NCBI RefSeq assembly: GCF_001579645.1
Contig: NZ_KQ970822.1
Span: 107,552-140,726 of the forward strand
Origin: Streptococcus infantis
GTDB taxonomy: Bacteria > Bacillota > Bacilli > Lactobacillales > Streptococcaceae
DNA: 33,175 nt
Direction: 5' to 3'
Positions 22,823 through 30,467 of the stretch are shown piece after piece. The position numbers were made by a program, and so were the translations under genes. Position 1 is the stretch's first letter, and every line of letters begins with the position of its first letter. The notes below the pieces were generated by a model that had not been told where the DNA came from, did not search any database, and saw only the letters and a program-made list of their open reading frames with translations.

Positions 22823-24976
22823 CTAACTATTCACCAAGTGGGCATAAAAACCACCCTGAACCAGTAAATCCATATGTGTACCCTCTTCGACAATCTTGCC
22901 TTGATCCAAAACAACAACCTTCTCTGTCCGCTCAGCAATGGTCAAGCGGTGAGCGATGAAAATCAAGGTCTTATCCAAAGCCATAAGATTATCGACAATT
23001 CGCTTCTCGGTCAAAATATCTAGACTGCTGGTCGCCTCATCCAAGATCAAGACAGGCGCATCGGTCAAGAGAGCACGCGCCAAAGCAATTCTCTGACGTT
23101 GCCCACCTGAAATGCCCGCTCCATCCGAAGTCAATTCTGTCTGGTAATTCAGTGGCATCCGCTCGATATCCTCCCGAATCTCAGCCAACTCCACTGCTCT
23201 CAAGATATCCTCCTGGGTCGTCCCCTCCTTAGCTCCAAGGAGAAGATTCTCCAAAATCGTCCCATTGAAAACATAGGGTTGCTGAGGCAGGTAGTTAATA
23301 TACTGGCGCAGAGCCTTTTTATCAATTTGATTAAGATTGACGCCACCCAGACTAATCTCCCCCTGACTAGGATCATAAAAATTAACCATCATCTTAGCTA
23401 ACGTCGTCTTACCCGATCCTGAAATCCCTACAAAAGCCACCTTAGAGCCTTGCGGAATGGTTAGATTGATATCCGACAAGACATCTCGACCATAGCCATA
23501 TTTGTAGTGAACCTGCTTGAAATCCATATCTCCTTCTAGCAAGCTCAAATCTGAGACTGTTTTCTTTTCCTCAAACTCAGATGCAACCAGATAAACTTCA
23601 TTGAGACGGTTATTGGCAACCTGCGCTGTCTGAAGTTTGGTTTGCAGATTGATGATATTTTCCAATGGATTTGTAAAGTAAATAAGCAAGGTATTATAGG
23701 TAATCAACTGGCCCAAACTCATCTTATTATCCATGACTAGGAGAGCCCCCATCCAGAGAATGGCAACATTGAGCAAGAGTTGGGCAAGCTTTTTCAGAGC
23801 CTTTTGCTGACTTTCTGCCCGACTGTAAGTAAATGATTTTTTCAGATAATCTACAAATTCCTTGTCAATCTTTTGGTAGCGTGAACTTTCACTAGTTAAG
23901 GACTTGATGGTCTCAATGCCATTGATGTCCTCAATGATAGAAGAAGACAGAACCGCATTGGCTTCCATAGTTTCCCGATTCATCTTTTCAAAGGGCTTCA
24001 TAAAAGCAAAGATAATCACTGTGTAGATAGGAAGGGCTAGTAAACTCATGAAAAAGAGATTGCTATTCTGCGAAAATAGAACTACTGAAATAATCAAGAC
24101 AGTAGATACATCCAAAAAGATTGACAGAATAGTCGAAGCCAGCGCATCGATGATACTATTTGCATCCGTGAAACGAGACACGATTTCCCCTGTCCTGCGT
24201 GTCGCAAAAAAGGACATGGGCAAATGGAAAACGTGCTTGATATAGGATAAAATCACATCAATGGACAAGCGTTGCCCCAAAACAAGTAAAAGATACTCCT
24301 GGGCATAAGATAAGATTTGCTGAAGGACATAAACGATGACTAGCCCTATCGAAATAATTCCCAGTGTCGAGCGCATCTGATCTGGTACATAAGTATCAAT
24401 GATAGACTGCAGATAATAAGAACCCACAATGTTAATCAAGGTCACCAAGAGGGTCGCCGAAACGATATTAACAATCAAACCTCGCTGTTTCACTAGTATA
24501 GGGATAAAGGAAAGCAGACCATTTTTTTGTTCCTTATGAGGCTGATAACTCGGAGATGGTGCCATAAAAATAGTGATTCCTGTCCACTCCTTGGCAAAGC
24601 GCTCACGAGAAATCTTGGTCAGCTTAACACTAGGATCTGGATCAGCAATATAAATGTTGTTCTTGTTTTGCCCAGTCACCACATAATAATGGAGCAATTT
24701 CCCTTCCTTAAGCACATGAGCCACAAAAGGAAAAGTTACATCCGGCAAATCAAACAAGGTCATATCCGCCTTTATTGCTCGCGTCTCAAAACCAATTTCC
24801 TCAGCAACCTTTACTAAGCCTAAAGCCGTCGTCCCATCCATGGTCGTCTTGGCCAACTCTCGCAAGTGAGCTAAAGAATAATAACTACCATAATAACCAA
24901 AGATCATGGCTAATGAAGCCACACCACAGTCCATCTGGTCTACCTGAGGACGATAATACCGTTTACTAAATTTCAT
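22823..24976 (-). CDS. comA: ComA-type C39 peptidase / ABC exporter for double-glycine peptides
   Basis: Cuts double-glycine leaders and exports the mature peptide through the membrane; in pneumococcus it handles CSP and can also export bacteriocins and the BlpC pheromone. The 717-aa protein has a C39 protease domain (1-140) with the triad Cys17 (QMDCGVA), His96 and Asp112, a six-helix membrane domain (about 160-450) and an ATPase: Walker A GISGSGKTT near 516, signature ISGGQ near 621, Walker B LILDEA near 642, switch His near 675. All catalytic residues are present. Its location next to three double-glycine peptides suggests they are additional substrates. Confidence 0.95.
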   Translation of the reverse strand: MKFSKRYYRPQVDQMDCGVASLAMIFGYYGSYYSLAHLRELAKTTMDGTTALGLVKVAEEIGFETRAIKADMTLFDLPDVTFPFVAHVLKEGKLLHYYVVTGQNKNNIYIADPDPSVKLTKISRERFAKEWTGITIFMAPSPSYQPHKEQKNGLLSFIPILVKQRGLIVNIVSATLLVTLINIVGSYYLQSIIDTYVPDQMRSTLGIISIGLVIVYVLQQILSYAQEYLLLVLGQRLSIDVILSYIKHVFHLPMSFFATRRTGEIVSRFTDANSIIDALASTILSIFLDVSTVLIISVVLFSQNSNLFFMSLLALPIYTVIIFAFMKPFEKMNRETMEANAVLSSSIIEDINGIETIKSLTSESSRYQKIDKEFVDYLKKSFTYSRAESQQKALKKLAQLLLNVAILWMGALLVMDNKMSLGQLITYNTLLIYFTNPLENIINLQTKLQTAQVANNRLNEVYLVASEFEEKKTVSDLSLLEGDMDFKQVHYKYGYGRDVLSDINLTIPQGSKVAFVGISGSGKTTLAKMMVNFYDPSQGEISLGGVNLNQIDKKALRQYINYLPQQPYVFNGTILENLLLGAKEGTTQEDILRAVELAEIREDIERMPLNYQTELTSDGAGISGGQRQRIALARALLTDAPVLILDEATSSLDILTEKRIVDNLMALDKTLIFIAHRLTIAERTEKVVVLDQGKIVEEGTHMDLLVQGGFYAHLVNS

Positions 24977-25100
24977 ATCCTACTCCTTTTCCTAACAATC
25001 TCCAAAGAAAACTTTGTAAGATTATTTTATCCAAATAAAAAAGCAAATAGAATATTATTTCTAAAAAAACAATAACTGCACCTGAACAGCACTTTTTCCT

Positions 25101-25133
25101 AAATAAAAATAGGTAGAACAAACGTCCTACCTA
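25101..25133 (-). terminator. Terminator between the small-peptide cassette and comA
   Basis: On the minus strand TAGGTAG (25127-25133) and CTACCTA (25110-25116) pair around a 10-base loop and run into TTTTTATTT. It should end the small-peptide transcript before comA. The remaining 120 bases to comA must then carry the comA promoter; TATTCT near 25050 is a possible -10. I see no clear pair of ComE direct repeats (see findings). Confidence 0.65.
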
Positions 25134-25199
25134 GAAAATATAATGATTAATATTTCTTACCTTTTCCAATTTTTTTACGATTTACCACAAATTTTTAAA

Positions 25200-25355
25200 T
25201 TAACGTCTACTTCCTAGATAACGTCCAAACATATAAGAAGTTCCTCCTAAAACTCCCCAAGCTACTGCTGTAGAAGCACTAGCAATGAAACCTCCCTTAG
25301 TTACAGCCAAGTCTTCCTCTGTCATAATAGCAAATTTTTTATTCAGTTTTTTCAT
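25200..25355 (-). CDS. Double-glycine-leader bacteriocin-like peptide, 51 aa
   Basis: Secreted-peptide precursor. The leader MKKLNKKFAIMTEEDLAVTK ends in GG at 21-22 with the usual L-x(7)-M/L-x(2)-L-x(2)-V/GG pattern (Phe8, Met11, Leu16, Val18). The predicted mature part is 29 aa, starts FIASASTAVAW, has GVLGG and ends in basic GRYLGSRR, as in small unmodified (class II) bacteriocins. GGAG lies 10 bases before the ATG. It is nearest to comA, which could process it. Activity is inferred from the leader only. Confidence 0.8.
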   Translation of the reverse strand: MKKLNKKFAIMTEEDLAVTKGGFIASASTAVAWGVLGGTSYMFGRYLGSRR

Positions 25356-25372
25356 CTTTTATCTACTCCTTT

Positions 25373-25471
25373 TTAAATAATACTAGCTAATCCAATAGCT
25401 ACTCCAACCAAAAGTCCTACTATTCCTGAGGCTGATATAATTATAGCCGCAAATTCTTCTGAGATATTCAT
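25373..25471 (-). CDS. 32-aa hydrophobic peptide in the bacteriocin cassette
   Basis: A very short gene with an ideal GGAGAAATAAATG start. The product begins MNISEEFAAI and is then almost wholly hydrophobic (a single membrane helix with GIVGLLVGVAIGLA). There is no double-glycine site. It lies 17 bases upstream of the 51-aa bacteriocin-like gene and could be a partner peptide, immunity or regulator. I do not recognise the family. Confidence 0.55.
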   Translation of the reverse strand: MNISEEFAAIIISASGIVGLLVGVAIGLASII

Positions 25472-25563
25472 TTATTTCTCCATTTTTTTAGTTCTTATTT
25501 CATTGATAGTAACTAAATGATGATTATTCAATAGCATTTGCCACATACTAATAATAGTTCTAT

Positions 25564-25740
25564 TTAAACCTTGTCTTTACCTGAATCTAAATAACTCATC
25601 ATCAAAATAAGCATCGGAACAAATAACTCTGTTTGGAAATATTTTTCAACATTAAAGGTAATTACATTTAAATCTCCTAATATGCAAAGCACTCCAAAAA
25701 TAATTAAAAAGGCTCCCATTACATTTTTTAGATTTTTCAT
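25564..25740 (-). CDS. 58-aa membrane protein, immunity-like
   Basis: A complete frame MKNLKNVMGAFLIIFGVL... with two hydrophobic segments (about 8-22 and 38-51) and charged ends. Size, topology and place among bacteriocin-like genes fit the small immunity proteins of class II bacteriocin loci. The ribosome site is weak (AAGTGA). Function is inferred from context; I know of no motif. Confidence 0.5.
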   Translation of the reverse strand: MKNLKNVMGAFLIIFGVLCILGDLNVITFNVEKYFQTELFVPMLILMMSYLDSGKDKV

Positions 25741-25795
25741 ACAAGTTCACTTTTATTCCTTTTTAGTTCAATTTAATGATTAGTTTTCTAATAGA

Positions 25796-25981
25796 TCATT
25801 TTTTATTTTCTGAACTACACTTATATCCTACATAAAATAACCCAAGCAGAATTGAATAGATTTCTGGATAAAACAAGGTATTGATCGGTTTTTTCAAAAT
25901 CAAATACGTTACAATATAGATAATGACTGACACGATAAAATATCCTTCAGCAAATCCCAATAAAAATTTTTTATGACAATC
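25796..25981 (-). pseudogene. Small two-helix membrane protein without a start codon
   Basis: A 61-codon frame (DCHKKFLLGFAEGYFIVSVI..., two hydrophobic segments, tail GYKCSSENKK) follows directly on a TAG. The sequence before it reads AAATAGGATTGT; removing one A would give AAATGGATTGT, an ATG in frame with the rest. I infer a one-base insertion that destroyed the start of an immunity-type gene. Alternative: initiation at the internal TTG seven codons in, which lacks a ribosome site. Confidence 0.4.
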
Positions 25982-26030
25982 CTATTTAATTTTTAATAGT
26001 ATGTATCTGATTTCTACAAAGTATTATATC

Positions 26031-26210
26031 TTAGCTAAAATAACCCCATACAGCTAGTCCTACAGCAGATATTCCTCCGACAACATACCCCGCAACCTTA
26101 ATTCCCACCGGAACAGCAACAACTGCTGCAGGAACTACTCCTCCAGCAACTGTTGCTAATTCATTTTCTGTCATTGCTGTAAAACGACTATCATTTACTA
26201 AAATCTCCAT
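26031..26210 (-). CDS. Double-glycine-leader bacteriocin-like peptide, 59 aa
   Basis: The leader MEILVNDSRFTAMTENELAT is followed by VAGG (cut after Gly24). The predicted mature part is 35 aa, hydrophobic with GG and GxxxG-like spacing (GYVVGGISAVGLAVWG) of the kind seen in two-peptide bacteriocins, and has just one lysine. A strong AAGGAG lies 8-9 bases before the ATG. It is followed by the broken immunity-like gene. Confidence 0.8.
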   Translation of the reverse strand: MEILVNDSRFTAMTENELATVAGGVVPAAVVAVPVGIKVAGYVVGGISAVGLAVWGYFS

Positions 26211-26227
26211 TTTTGAATCTCCTTACT

Positions 26228-26401
26228 CTAATTCACTTTCACTTTAAATATTTCTTTTCTATTAATATAGTATGTCAATACCACTAACAGAATGCAGTTC
26301 TCCACTGATACCTTTTCTAAATTAAGTAGAGAATAAATTAATAATATACTGTAAGATATTAAAACAAATCCTACATATATATTTTTCAACATTATATTCA
26401 T
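26228..26401 (-). CDS. 57-aa membrane protein, immunity-like
   Basis: Starts at MNIMLKNIY, where AGGTGAG lies 7-8 bases upstream; the in-frame GTG at 26410 lies in that ribosome site. Two hydrophobic helices (about 7-24 and 35-47) and a basic tail (NRKEIFKVKVN). It directly follows the 62-aa double-glycine peptide by 17 bases, the usual position for the cognate immunity gene. Not recognised by family. Confidence 0.55.
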   Translation of the reverse strand: MNIMLKNIYVGFVLISYSILLIYSLLNLEKVSVENCILLVVLTYYINRKEIFKVKVN

Positions 26402-26418
26402 AAAACTCACCTAAAGTT

Positions 26419-26607
26419 TTATTTCAGATTTTTTCCAACGTGATAAAGTCCTGCTCCTAGCATAATAGCGCCCCCTGTTACAGAAAAACCTTTAAACGCA
26501 GCTACTCCAAATGCTACTACTAGCGGTGCAACTCCCCCATCCACTTCCATCAGCTCTTCTTCCGTAAGAGCTGCAAAGTTCTGTTCCATTTTGTCAAAGT
26601 TTGTCAT
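26419..26607 (-). CDS. Double-glycine-leader bacteriocin-like peptide, 62 aa
   Basis: MTNFDKMEQNFAALTEEELM, then EVDGG: a classical double-glycine leader (Phe11, Leu14, Leu19, Val22, GG24-25). The predicted mature part is 37 aa (VAPLVVAFGVAAFKGF..., with GG and GAG) with a basic end HVGKNLK. The leader resembles those of pneumococcal competence-induced and blp bacteriocins. GGAG is 8-9 bases before the ATG. Substrate of ComA or a Blp-type exporter by inference. Confidence 0.85.
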   Translation of the reverse strand: MTNFDKMEQNFAALTEEELMEVDGGVAPLVVAFGVAAFKGFSVTGGAIMLGAGLYHVGKNLK

Positions 26608-26648
26608 TTTTTTCTCCTTTATTTTTATAGTTTTTTTGTTTGTGATTG

Positions 26649-26699
26649 TTAACCTTTAAACCATTTTAAAAGCCAAATTGGATAAATAACTGAAATCAT
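26649..26699 (-). CDS. 16-aa W/K-rich peptide, third tandem copy
   Basis: MISVIYPIWLLKWFKG, preceded by AAGGAGAG at ideal distance. It aligns with the two upstream peptides at Pro7 (Pro8 in the others), Trp9, Lys12, Trp/Leu13 and Phe/Tyr14. It is leaderless, cationic and amphipathic, and has the same length as the others. No family known to me. The three copies, with their 5' leaders, form tandem units of about 125 bases. Confidence 0.65.
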   Translation of the reverse strand: MISVIYPIWLLKWFKG

Positions 26700-26771
26700 T
26701 TTTTCTCTCCTTCCTTATCTTCTCACTTGTCTATTCGAGAAATCATTTTAAAATTAATGAATAAATTTATT

Positions 26772-26822
26772 TTATTTAAAATACAATTTGATAAACCATG
26801 GAAGTAAAATTGGTAAATACAT
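26772..26822 (-). CDS. 16-aa W/K-rich peptide, second tandem copy
   Basis: MYLPILLPWFIKLYFK with AAAGGAG 8 bases before the ATG. It shares M-Y at the start and P-W-x-I-K-x-[FY]-x-K at the end with the first copy, yet differs at most other positions and at the DNA level, so the shared residues appear selected. No leader or signal. Possible roles: leaderless antimicrobial or lytic peptide, membrane-active toxin, or a signal. Confidence 0.65.
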   Translation of the reverse strand: MYLPILLPWFIKLYFK

Positions 26823-26897
26823 TGATCAGACTCCTTTCCTTTTCTTCTTACTTATCTATTCGATAAAATAATTTTAAAATAAACAACTAAGTCAAAT

Positions 26898-26948
26898 TTA
26901 TTTTAAAAACCACTTGATCAACCACGGATAAAGACCTGTCACATACAT
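26898..26948 (-). CDS. 16-aa W/K-rich peptide, first tandem copy
   Basis: MYVTGLYPWLIKWFLK with the strongest ribosome site of the cassette (AGGAGG at 26956-26961, 7 bases before the ATG). It is the first frame after the acpP terminator and so the first gene of the small-peptide transcript. Two lysines, two tryptophans and one proline in 16 residues; predicted to insert at a membrane surface. Confidence 0.68.
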   Translation of the reverse strand: MYVTGLYPWLIKWFLK

Positions 26949-27030
26949 CAGTAATCCTCCTTTTTTGTTCTCATCTTTTTATTCGTAAACTCGACTATAA
27001 AACTTCAAAATCTTATCTTTTTTCGAGAAA

Positions 27031-27059
27031 TAAAAAAACAACATGACTTGCATGTTGCT
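27031..27059 (-). terminator. Terminator after acpP
   Basis: CAACATG-CAAGT-CATGTTG on the minus strand, 7-bp stem plus 5-base loop, followed by TTTTTTTA. It begins a few bases after the acpP stop and marks the boundary with the small-peptide cassette, which therefore needs a promoter between 26962 and 27030. TATAGT at 26994-26999 is the best -10; no good -35 is seen, suggesting an activator. Confidence 0.88.
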
Positions 27060-27064
27060 TTATG

Positions 27065-27301
27065 TTAGATTTTATCTTTAATGGCTTTTAATACATCTGC
27101 CACACTTTGGAGGTGGTCGATTTCTTCATCACTGATTTCGATTCCGAATTCATCCTCAATGGTTAGTACGAATTCCATCAAATCTACCGAATCAGCATCC
27201 AAATCATCCTTCAAGCTCAAGGCCTCTGTTACTACGAAGTCTTCCCCTTGACGTTCTTGGATAATGGTCACGACACGGTCAAAAATTTCTTTATCTGTCA
27301 T
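27065..27301 (-). CDS. acpP: Acyl carrier protein
   Basis: 78-aa acidic four-helix carrier protein. Ser38 in DADSVDLMEF is the phosphopantetheine site (usual form DSLD/DSVD). It stands next to plsX, as in pneumococcus where this second ACP accompanies PlsX while the main ACP is in the fab cluster; a role in acyl-phosphate supply or use of exogenous fatty acids is inferred. Its AGGAG ribosome site lies in the last codons of plsX. Confidence 0.93.
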   Translation of the reverse strand: MTDKEIFDRVVTIIQERQGEDFVVTEALSLKDDLDADSVDLMEFVLTIEDEFGIEISDEEIDHLQSVADVLKAIKDKI

Positions 27302-27306
27302 ATATA

Positions 27307-28299
27307 TTATTCTCCTGAAAATTCACGCGCAGTTTGAGCAACTACGTCTGTTTCTAGCATGGTACGAATCTGACGAATCGTACTATACACAGCCTTGGCA
27401 TCACTTGAGCCATGAGTCTTGACAACAGGCGCCTTAACGCCAAACAAGACCGCACCCCCAACATCTGAATAGTTGAGTTGCTTTTTCAATCCTCTAAGAC
27501 TATCCTTAAGAAGAAGAGCACCTAATTTAGCTCGCAAACCGCCACCTGTGATAGCATTTTTAAGCAAGCCCATGATTCCCATGGCTGTTCCTTCGATGGA
27601 TTTGAGCACAGCGTTTCCCGTGAAACCGTCTGCCACGACAACATCTGCAACACCCTCCATCAAATCACGCGCTTCCACATTACCAATAAAATTCAAACTC
27701 TCATCAGCTGCTAGCAAGTCATAAGTTTCCTTGCGGAGTGGATCCCCTTTACTACTCTCTGTCCCGTTATTAAGCAAACCAACTCGTGGTTTTGCAATTC
27801 CACGAACATTTTTGGCATAGAAAGAACCTAAGATGGCGTATTGATGTAAGTGATGGGCTGTGTTTTCTGCATTGGCACCGAGGTCCAGCATGTCAAAACC
27901 TTTCCCATCAACTGTTGGTAAGGTTGACATAAGCCCTGGACGATCGATATTTTTGATGCGACCAACAATGAAAAATCCTGCCGCTAACAAAGCACCTGTA
28001 TTTCCTGCAGAGAGCACAGCATCAGCCTCACCGTCCTTGACAGCCTTAGCAGCCAATACCATACTGGCATTTTTCTTCTTACGGATGGCTTTTGTTGGTT
28101 CATCATCCGAATCAATTTTTTCATCTGTATGGATAATACTGACGCGTTCTGTAGCTGTTAGATATTGCTTGATTTTGCTTTCGTCTCCGTAAAGTTGAAT
28201 CTCAATATCTGAAAAGTCAGCAAGGGCTTGATTGACACCCTCAACAATGGCTTGAGGTGCGTAATCGCCACCCATTGCATCTACTGCGATTTTTTTCAT
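27307..28299 (-). CDS. plsX: Phosphate acyltransferase PlsX
   Basis: PlsX converts acyl-ACP and phosphate to acyl-phosphate for PlsY in phospholipid synthesis. The 330-aa protein starts [15 protein letters not shown], the standard family N-terminus; the ATG overlaps the recO stop (ATGA), which decides the start over the ATG at 28329. [23 protein letters not shown] and [13 protein letters not shown] are family-conserved segments. Confidence 0.96.
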   Translation of the reverse strand: MKKIAVDAMGGDYAPQAIVEGVNQALADFSDIEIQLYGDESKIKQYLTATERVSIIHTDEKIDSDDEPTKAIRKKKNASMVLAAKAVKDGEADAVLSAGNTGALLAAGFFIVGRIKNIDRPGLMSTLPTVDGKGFDMLDLGANAENTAHHLHQYAILGSFYAKNVRGIAKPRVGLLNNGTESSKGDPLRKETYDLLAADESLNFIGNVEARDLMEGVADVVVADGFTGNAVLKSIEGTAMGIMGLLKNAITGGGLRAKLGALLLKDSLRGLKKQLNYSDVGGAVLFGVKAPVVKTHGSSDAKAVYSTIRQIRTMLETDVVAQTAREFSGE

Positions 28300-29066
28300 T
28301 TGTCTTCCTCTTTTAGTAATTGTCCCCAATCGGCTAGGGAATCAATAAATTTCTTTGATTTTAAGTGAATTCCGACGTACTCTTCATAAATTTGATCCAT
28401 GAACTGACGCAATTCTTGCTTGATTTCAGACTTGAGAGAAATAGTCTCTAAAGTCTCAAAGTTGATAGCTTGAAATTGATTGAGCAGATAGGGTATGTTT
28501 GGATTCAGATGACAACGTTTCTCGTCCTCATGGTAATGATCAGGACATAAGCAAGCACCATATTTGAAAGAAAAATCAAAGGCCTGACCCACCCGATGGC
28601 AAAAAACACACTCATTAAAGTTTAGACTAATCCCAAACCGGGTCAAGATCTGAATTTCAAAAATATTGGTCAAAACTTGATAATCCAGCCCCTCTTCCAT
28701 CAACTCTAAAGTCTTTTGTAAAAAAGCAAACAAGGGAGCATCCTGGTGATTGTCCTGCAAACTAGCATCTGCCAAAGCTGCCACATAGGTCGCATAGGCC
28801 ATGACAAAGAGATCACTATTGATTTTTGGAAAGGTCATCACCTCATGATAGTCTTCAATATAACTAAGCCCATCATCATTGATTCGCAAAAGAAAACGAG
28901 CCAGCACCAAAGGTTGAATAACTGGAGCCAGTTTGGACTGACCGGCATGTTTGACAAAAAACATCCGCTTACCAACCTGCTCTGTAAAAATTTTGACTAG
29001 CTTGTCACCCTCACGAAAATTACGATTGTAGAGCACCAACCCCTGACTCGTAATAGACTGAATCAT
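28296..29066 (-). CDS. recO: DNA repair protein RecO
   Basis: RecO loads RecA at gaps with RecR. At 256 aa it has the N-terminal OB fold ([23 protein letters not shown]) and the C-terminal helical part with a zinc-type cluster (C-x2-C in [10 protein letters not shown]-x-C in ACLCPDH). Both ends overlap neighbours by ATGA (aminotransferase upstream, plsX downstream), so the four genes are tightly coupled. Confidence 0.95.
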   Translation of the reverse strand: MIQSITSQGLVLYNRNFREGDKLVKIFTEQVGKRMFFVKHAGQSKLAPVIQPLVLARFLLRINDDGLSYIEDYHEVMTFPKINSDLFVMAYATYVAALADASLQDNHQDAPLFAFLQKTLELMEEGLDYQVLTNIFEIQILTRFGISLNFNECVFCHRVGQAFDFSFKYGACLCPDHYHEDEKRCHLNPNIPYLLNQFQAINFETLETISLKSEIKQELRQFMDQIYEEYVGIHLKSKKFIDSLADWGQLLKEEDK

Positions 29067-30232
29067 GCTTCTCTCATGTACTCCTCAAGACGTTTCATAG
29101 CTTCTCTTATGGTTTCCATGCTAGCTGCATAAGACAAGCGCACATAACCTTCTCCATATTGACCAAAAGCTGCACCAGGGATAAAGGCAACAGCCTTCTT
29201 GTGAGCAAAATCTTTTAGAAAAGCAAACGAATCTTGATTGTAGCCTGTTGGAATCTTAGCAAAGATATAAAAGGCACCGTCAGGTTTGATAATCTCAAAA
29301 CCAAGATTAGTCATTTTCTCGATAATGTAATCCCGACGCTGGATGTATTCCTTCTTCATCGGCTCTGCATCATCTTTACCAGCTGTTAAGGCTTCTACTG
29401 CAGCATGTTGCGCCATAGTATTCGCAGCAGTTACCAAGTACTGGTGACTCTTGATTAACTGAGCTGTGAAGTTTGCTGGTGCGAAGATAAAGCCTAAACG
29501 CCAACCTGTCATAGCATGTGATTTGGATAGACCATTGATGATAATGGCCTGATCTCTCAGCATTGTTCCCAAAGATACATGATTTTCCCCTGTATAAGTT
29601 AATTCTGAGTAGACCTCATCACAGACAACGAAAACCTCATACTTACGTAAAACGTCTGCCAAGGCTTCCAACTGTTCGCGACTATAAGTAATTCCTGTAG
29701 GATTAGCTGGATAGTTGAGAATGACTGCCTTGAGCTTGTCACCCTGCTCCAGAATTGCCTTCTCCAGCATTTCAGGAGTCAAGACAAAACCATTTTCAGT
29801 CGTATCAATCTCGACAATCTCTGCGCCAACTAGATTAACAATTGGTTCATAACCAGGATAGGCAGGAGCTGGCAAGAGAACCTTGTCTCCCTCTTCTAAA
29901 ATAGCTGTCAAAGTAGCTGATAGAGCCTCTGTCGCACCAATTGTGACCAAAATTTCATTTTCAGGATTATAGTCTAGCTGGTATTTTTCTCTTACAAAAT
30001 CACTAGCTGCCTGGCGTAAAGTCATCAAACCACTCATCCCTGTATAGTAGGATTGGTTTTGGTCAATGGCTCGCTTAGCTGCCTCCTTGACATGGTCTGG
30101 AGTTGTAAAGTCAGGCTCTCCCAATGTCAGACGTAGAACCCCAGGAATCTCAGAAATAGCCTGGTCAAACTGACGAATCAAGGAAACTTGAATCTTATCT
30201 AATTGTTTATTAAATCGCTTGGTTAAGTCCAT
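29063..30232 (-). CDS. araT: Class I aminotransferase (AraT/PatA-like)
   Basis: PLP-dependent aminotransferase of fold type I, likely acting on aromatic or branched amino acids and their oxo-acids. In 389 aa: NYPANPTG near 173 (Asn177), Asp205 in VVCDEVYSE, the PLP lysine Lys237 in GLSKSHAMTGWRLGF (Arg245), and the substrate-binding arginine in GEGYVRLSYA near the C-terminus. AAGGAGGG is just before the ATG. Substrate choice cannot be fixed from sequence. It is the first gene of the operon. Confidence 0.9.
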   Translation of the reverse strand: MDLTKRFNKQLDKIQVSLIRQFDQAISEIPGVLRLTLGEPDFTTPDHVKEAAKRAIDQNQSYYTGMSGLMTLRQAASDFVREKYQLDYNPENEILVTIGATEALSATLTAILEEGDKVLLPAPAYPGYEPIVNLVGAEIVEIDTTENGFVLTPEMLEKAILEQGDKLKAVILNYPANPTGITYSREQLEALADVLRKYEVFVVCDEVYSELTYTGENHVSLGTMLRDQAIIINGLSKSHAMTGWRLGFIFAPANFTAQLIKSHQYLVTAANTMAQHAAVEALTAGKDDAEPMKKEYIQRRDYIIEKMTNLGFEIIKPDGAFYIFAKIPTGYNQDSFAFLKDFAHKKAVAFIPGAAFGQYGEGYVRLSYAASMETIREAMKRLEEYMREA

Positions 30233-30264
30233 AGATACCCTCCTTGCTTAAAGAACATATGTCT

Positions 30265-30293
30265 ATTATACTACAAAAGCTCTCTGACCGCAA
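30265..30293 (-). promoter_or_regulatory. araT-recO-plsX-acpP promoter
   Basis: TTGCGG (30288-30293), exactly 17 bases, TATAAT (30265-30270) on the minus strand, 33 bases before the aminotransferase ATG. It is the best vegetative promoter of the right half and no other promoter is apparent before acpP. Confidence 0.85.
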
Positions 30294-30357
30294 AATCACA
30301 CTAGCATAAGCAACTGATGTATGTTCATTTAAATTCATTACAACACTATGTTTTTAT

Positions 30358-30461
30358 AATACTCAATGAAAATCTCATGAAACTAAGAATCGAGGTGAAA
30401 ACATAACTAAGGTTAGGTAAGCCGAAGATGACAACGTATTAGGAGATTTTCGACGAGTATT
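30358..30461. repeat. BOX-like miniature element with 19-bp terminal inverted repeats
   Basis: The ends AATACTCAATGAAAATCTC (30358-30376) and GAGATTTTCGACGAGTATT (30443-30461) match as inverted repeats at 16 of 19 positions. The core ATACTC-n3-GAAAATC is shared with the BOX element at 33029-33134, so both were probably moved by the same kind of transposase. The interior (66 bases) is unlike boxB or boxC as I remember them, so this could be a degenerate or distinct subtype. Confidence 0.65.
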
Positions 30462-30467
30462 GAGAAG

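Larger units (their letters stand above)
26649..26990 (-). repeat. Three tandem degenerate units of about 125 bases
   Basis: Each unit has a leader containing a CGAATA core followed by a purine-rich stretch (ATCGAATAGATAAGTAAGAA and CTCGAATAGACAAGTGAGAA in the second and third, TACGAATAAAAAGATGAGAA in the first), a strong ribosome site, and a 16-codon gene. Starts are 126 and 123 bases apart. A TTTTAAAAT-rich tract separates the units. The pattern shows repeated duplication of a gene with its own leader. Confidence 0.7.

Noticed and set aside
26649-26990. Tandem repeat considered as a CRISPR-like array
   Set aside because: Only three units of about 125 bases, degenerate, with coding sequence inside each unit and no cas genes.
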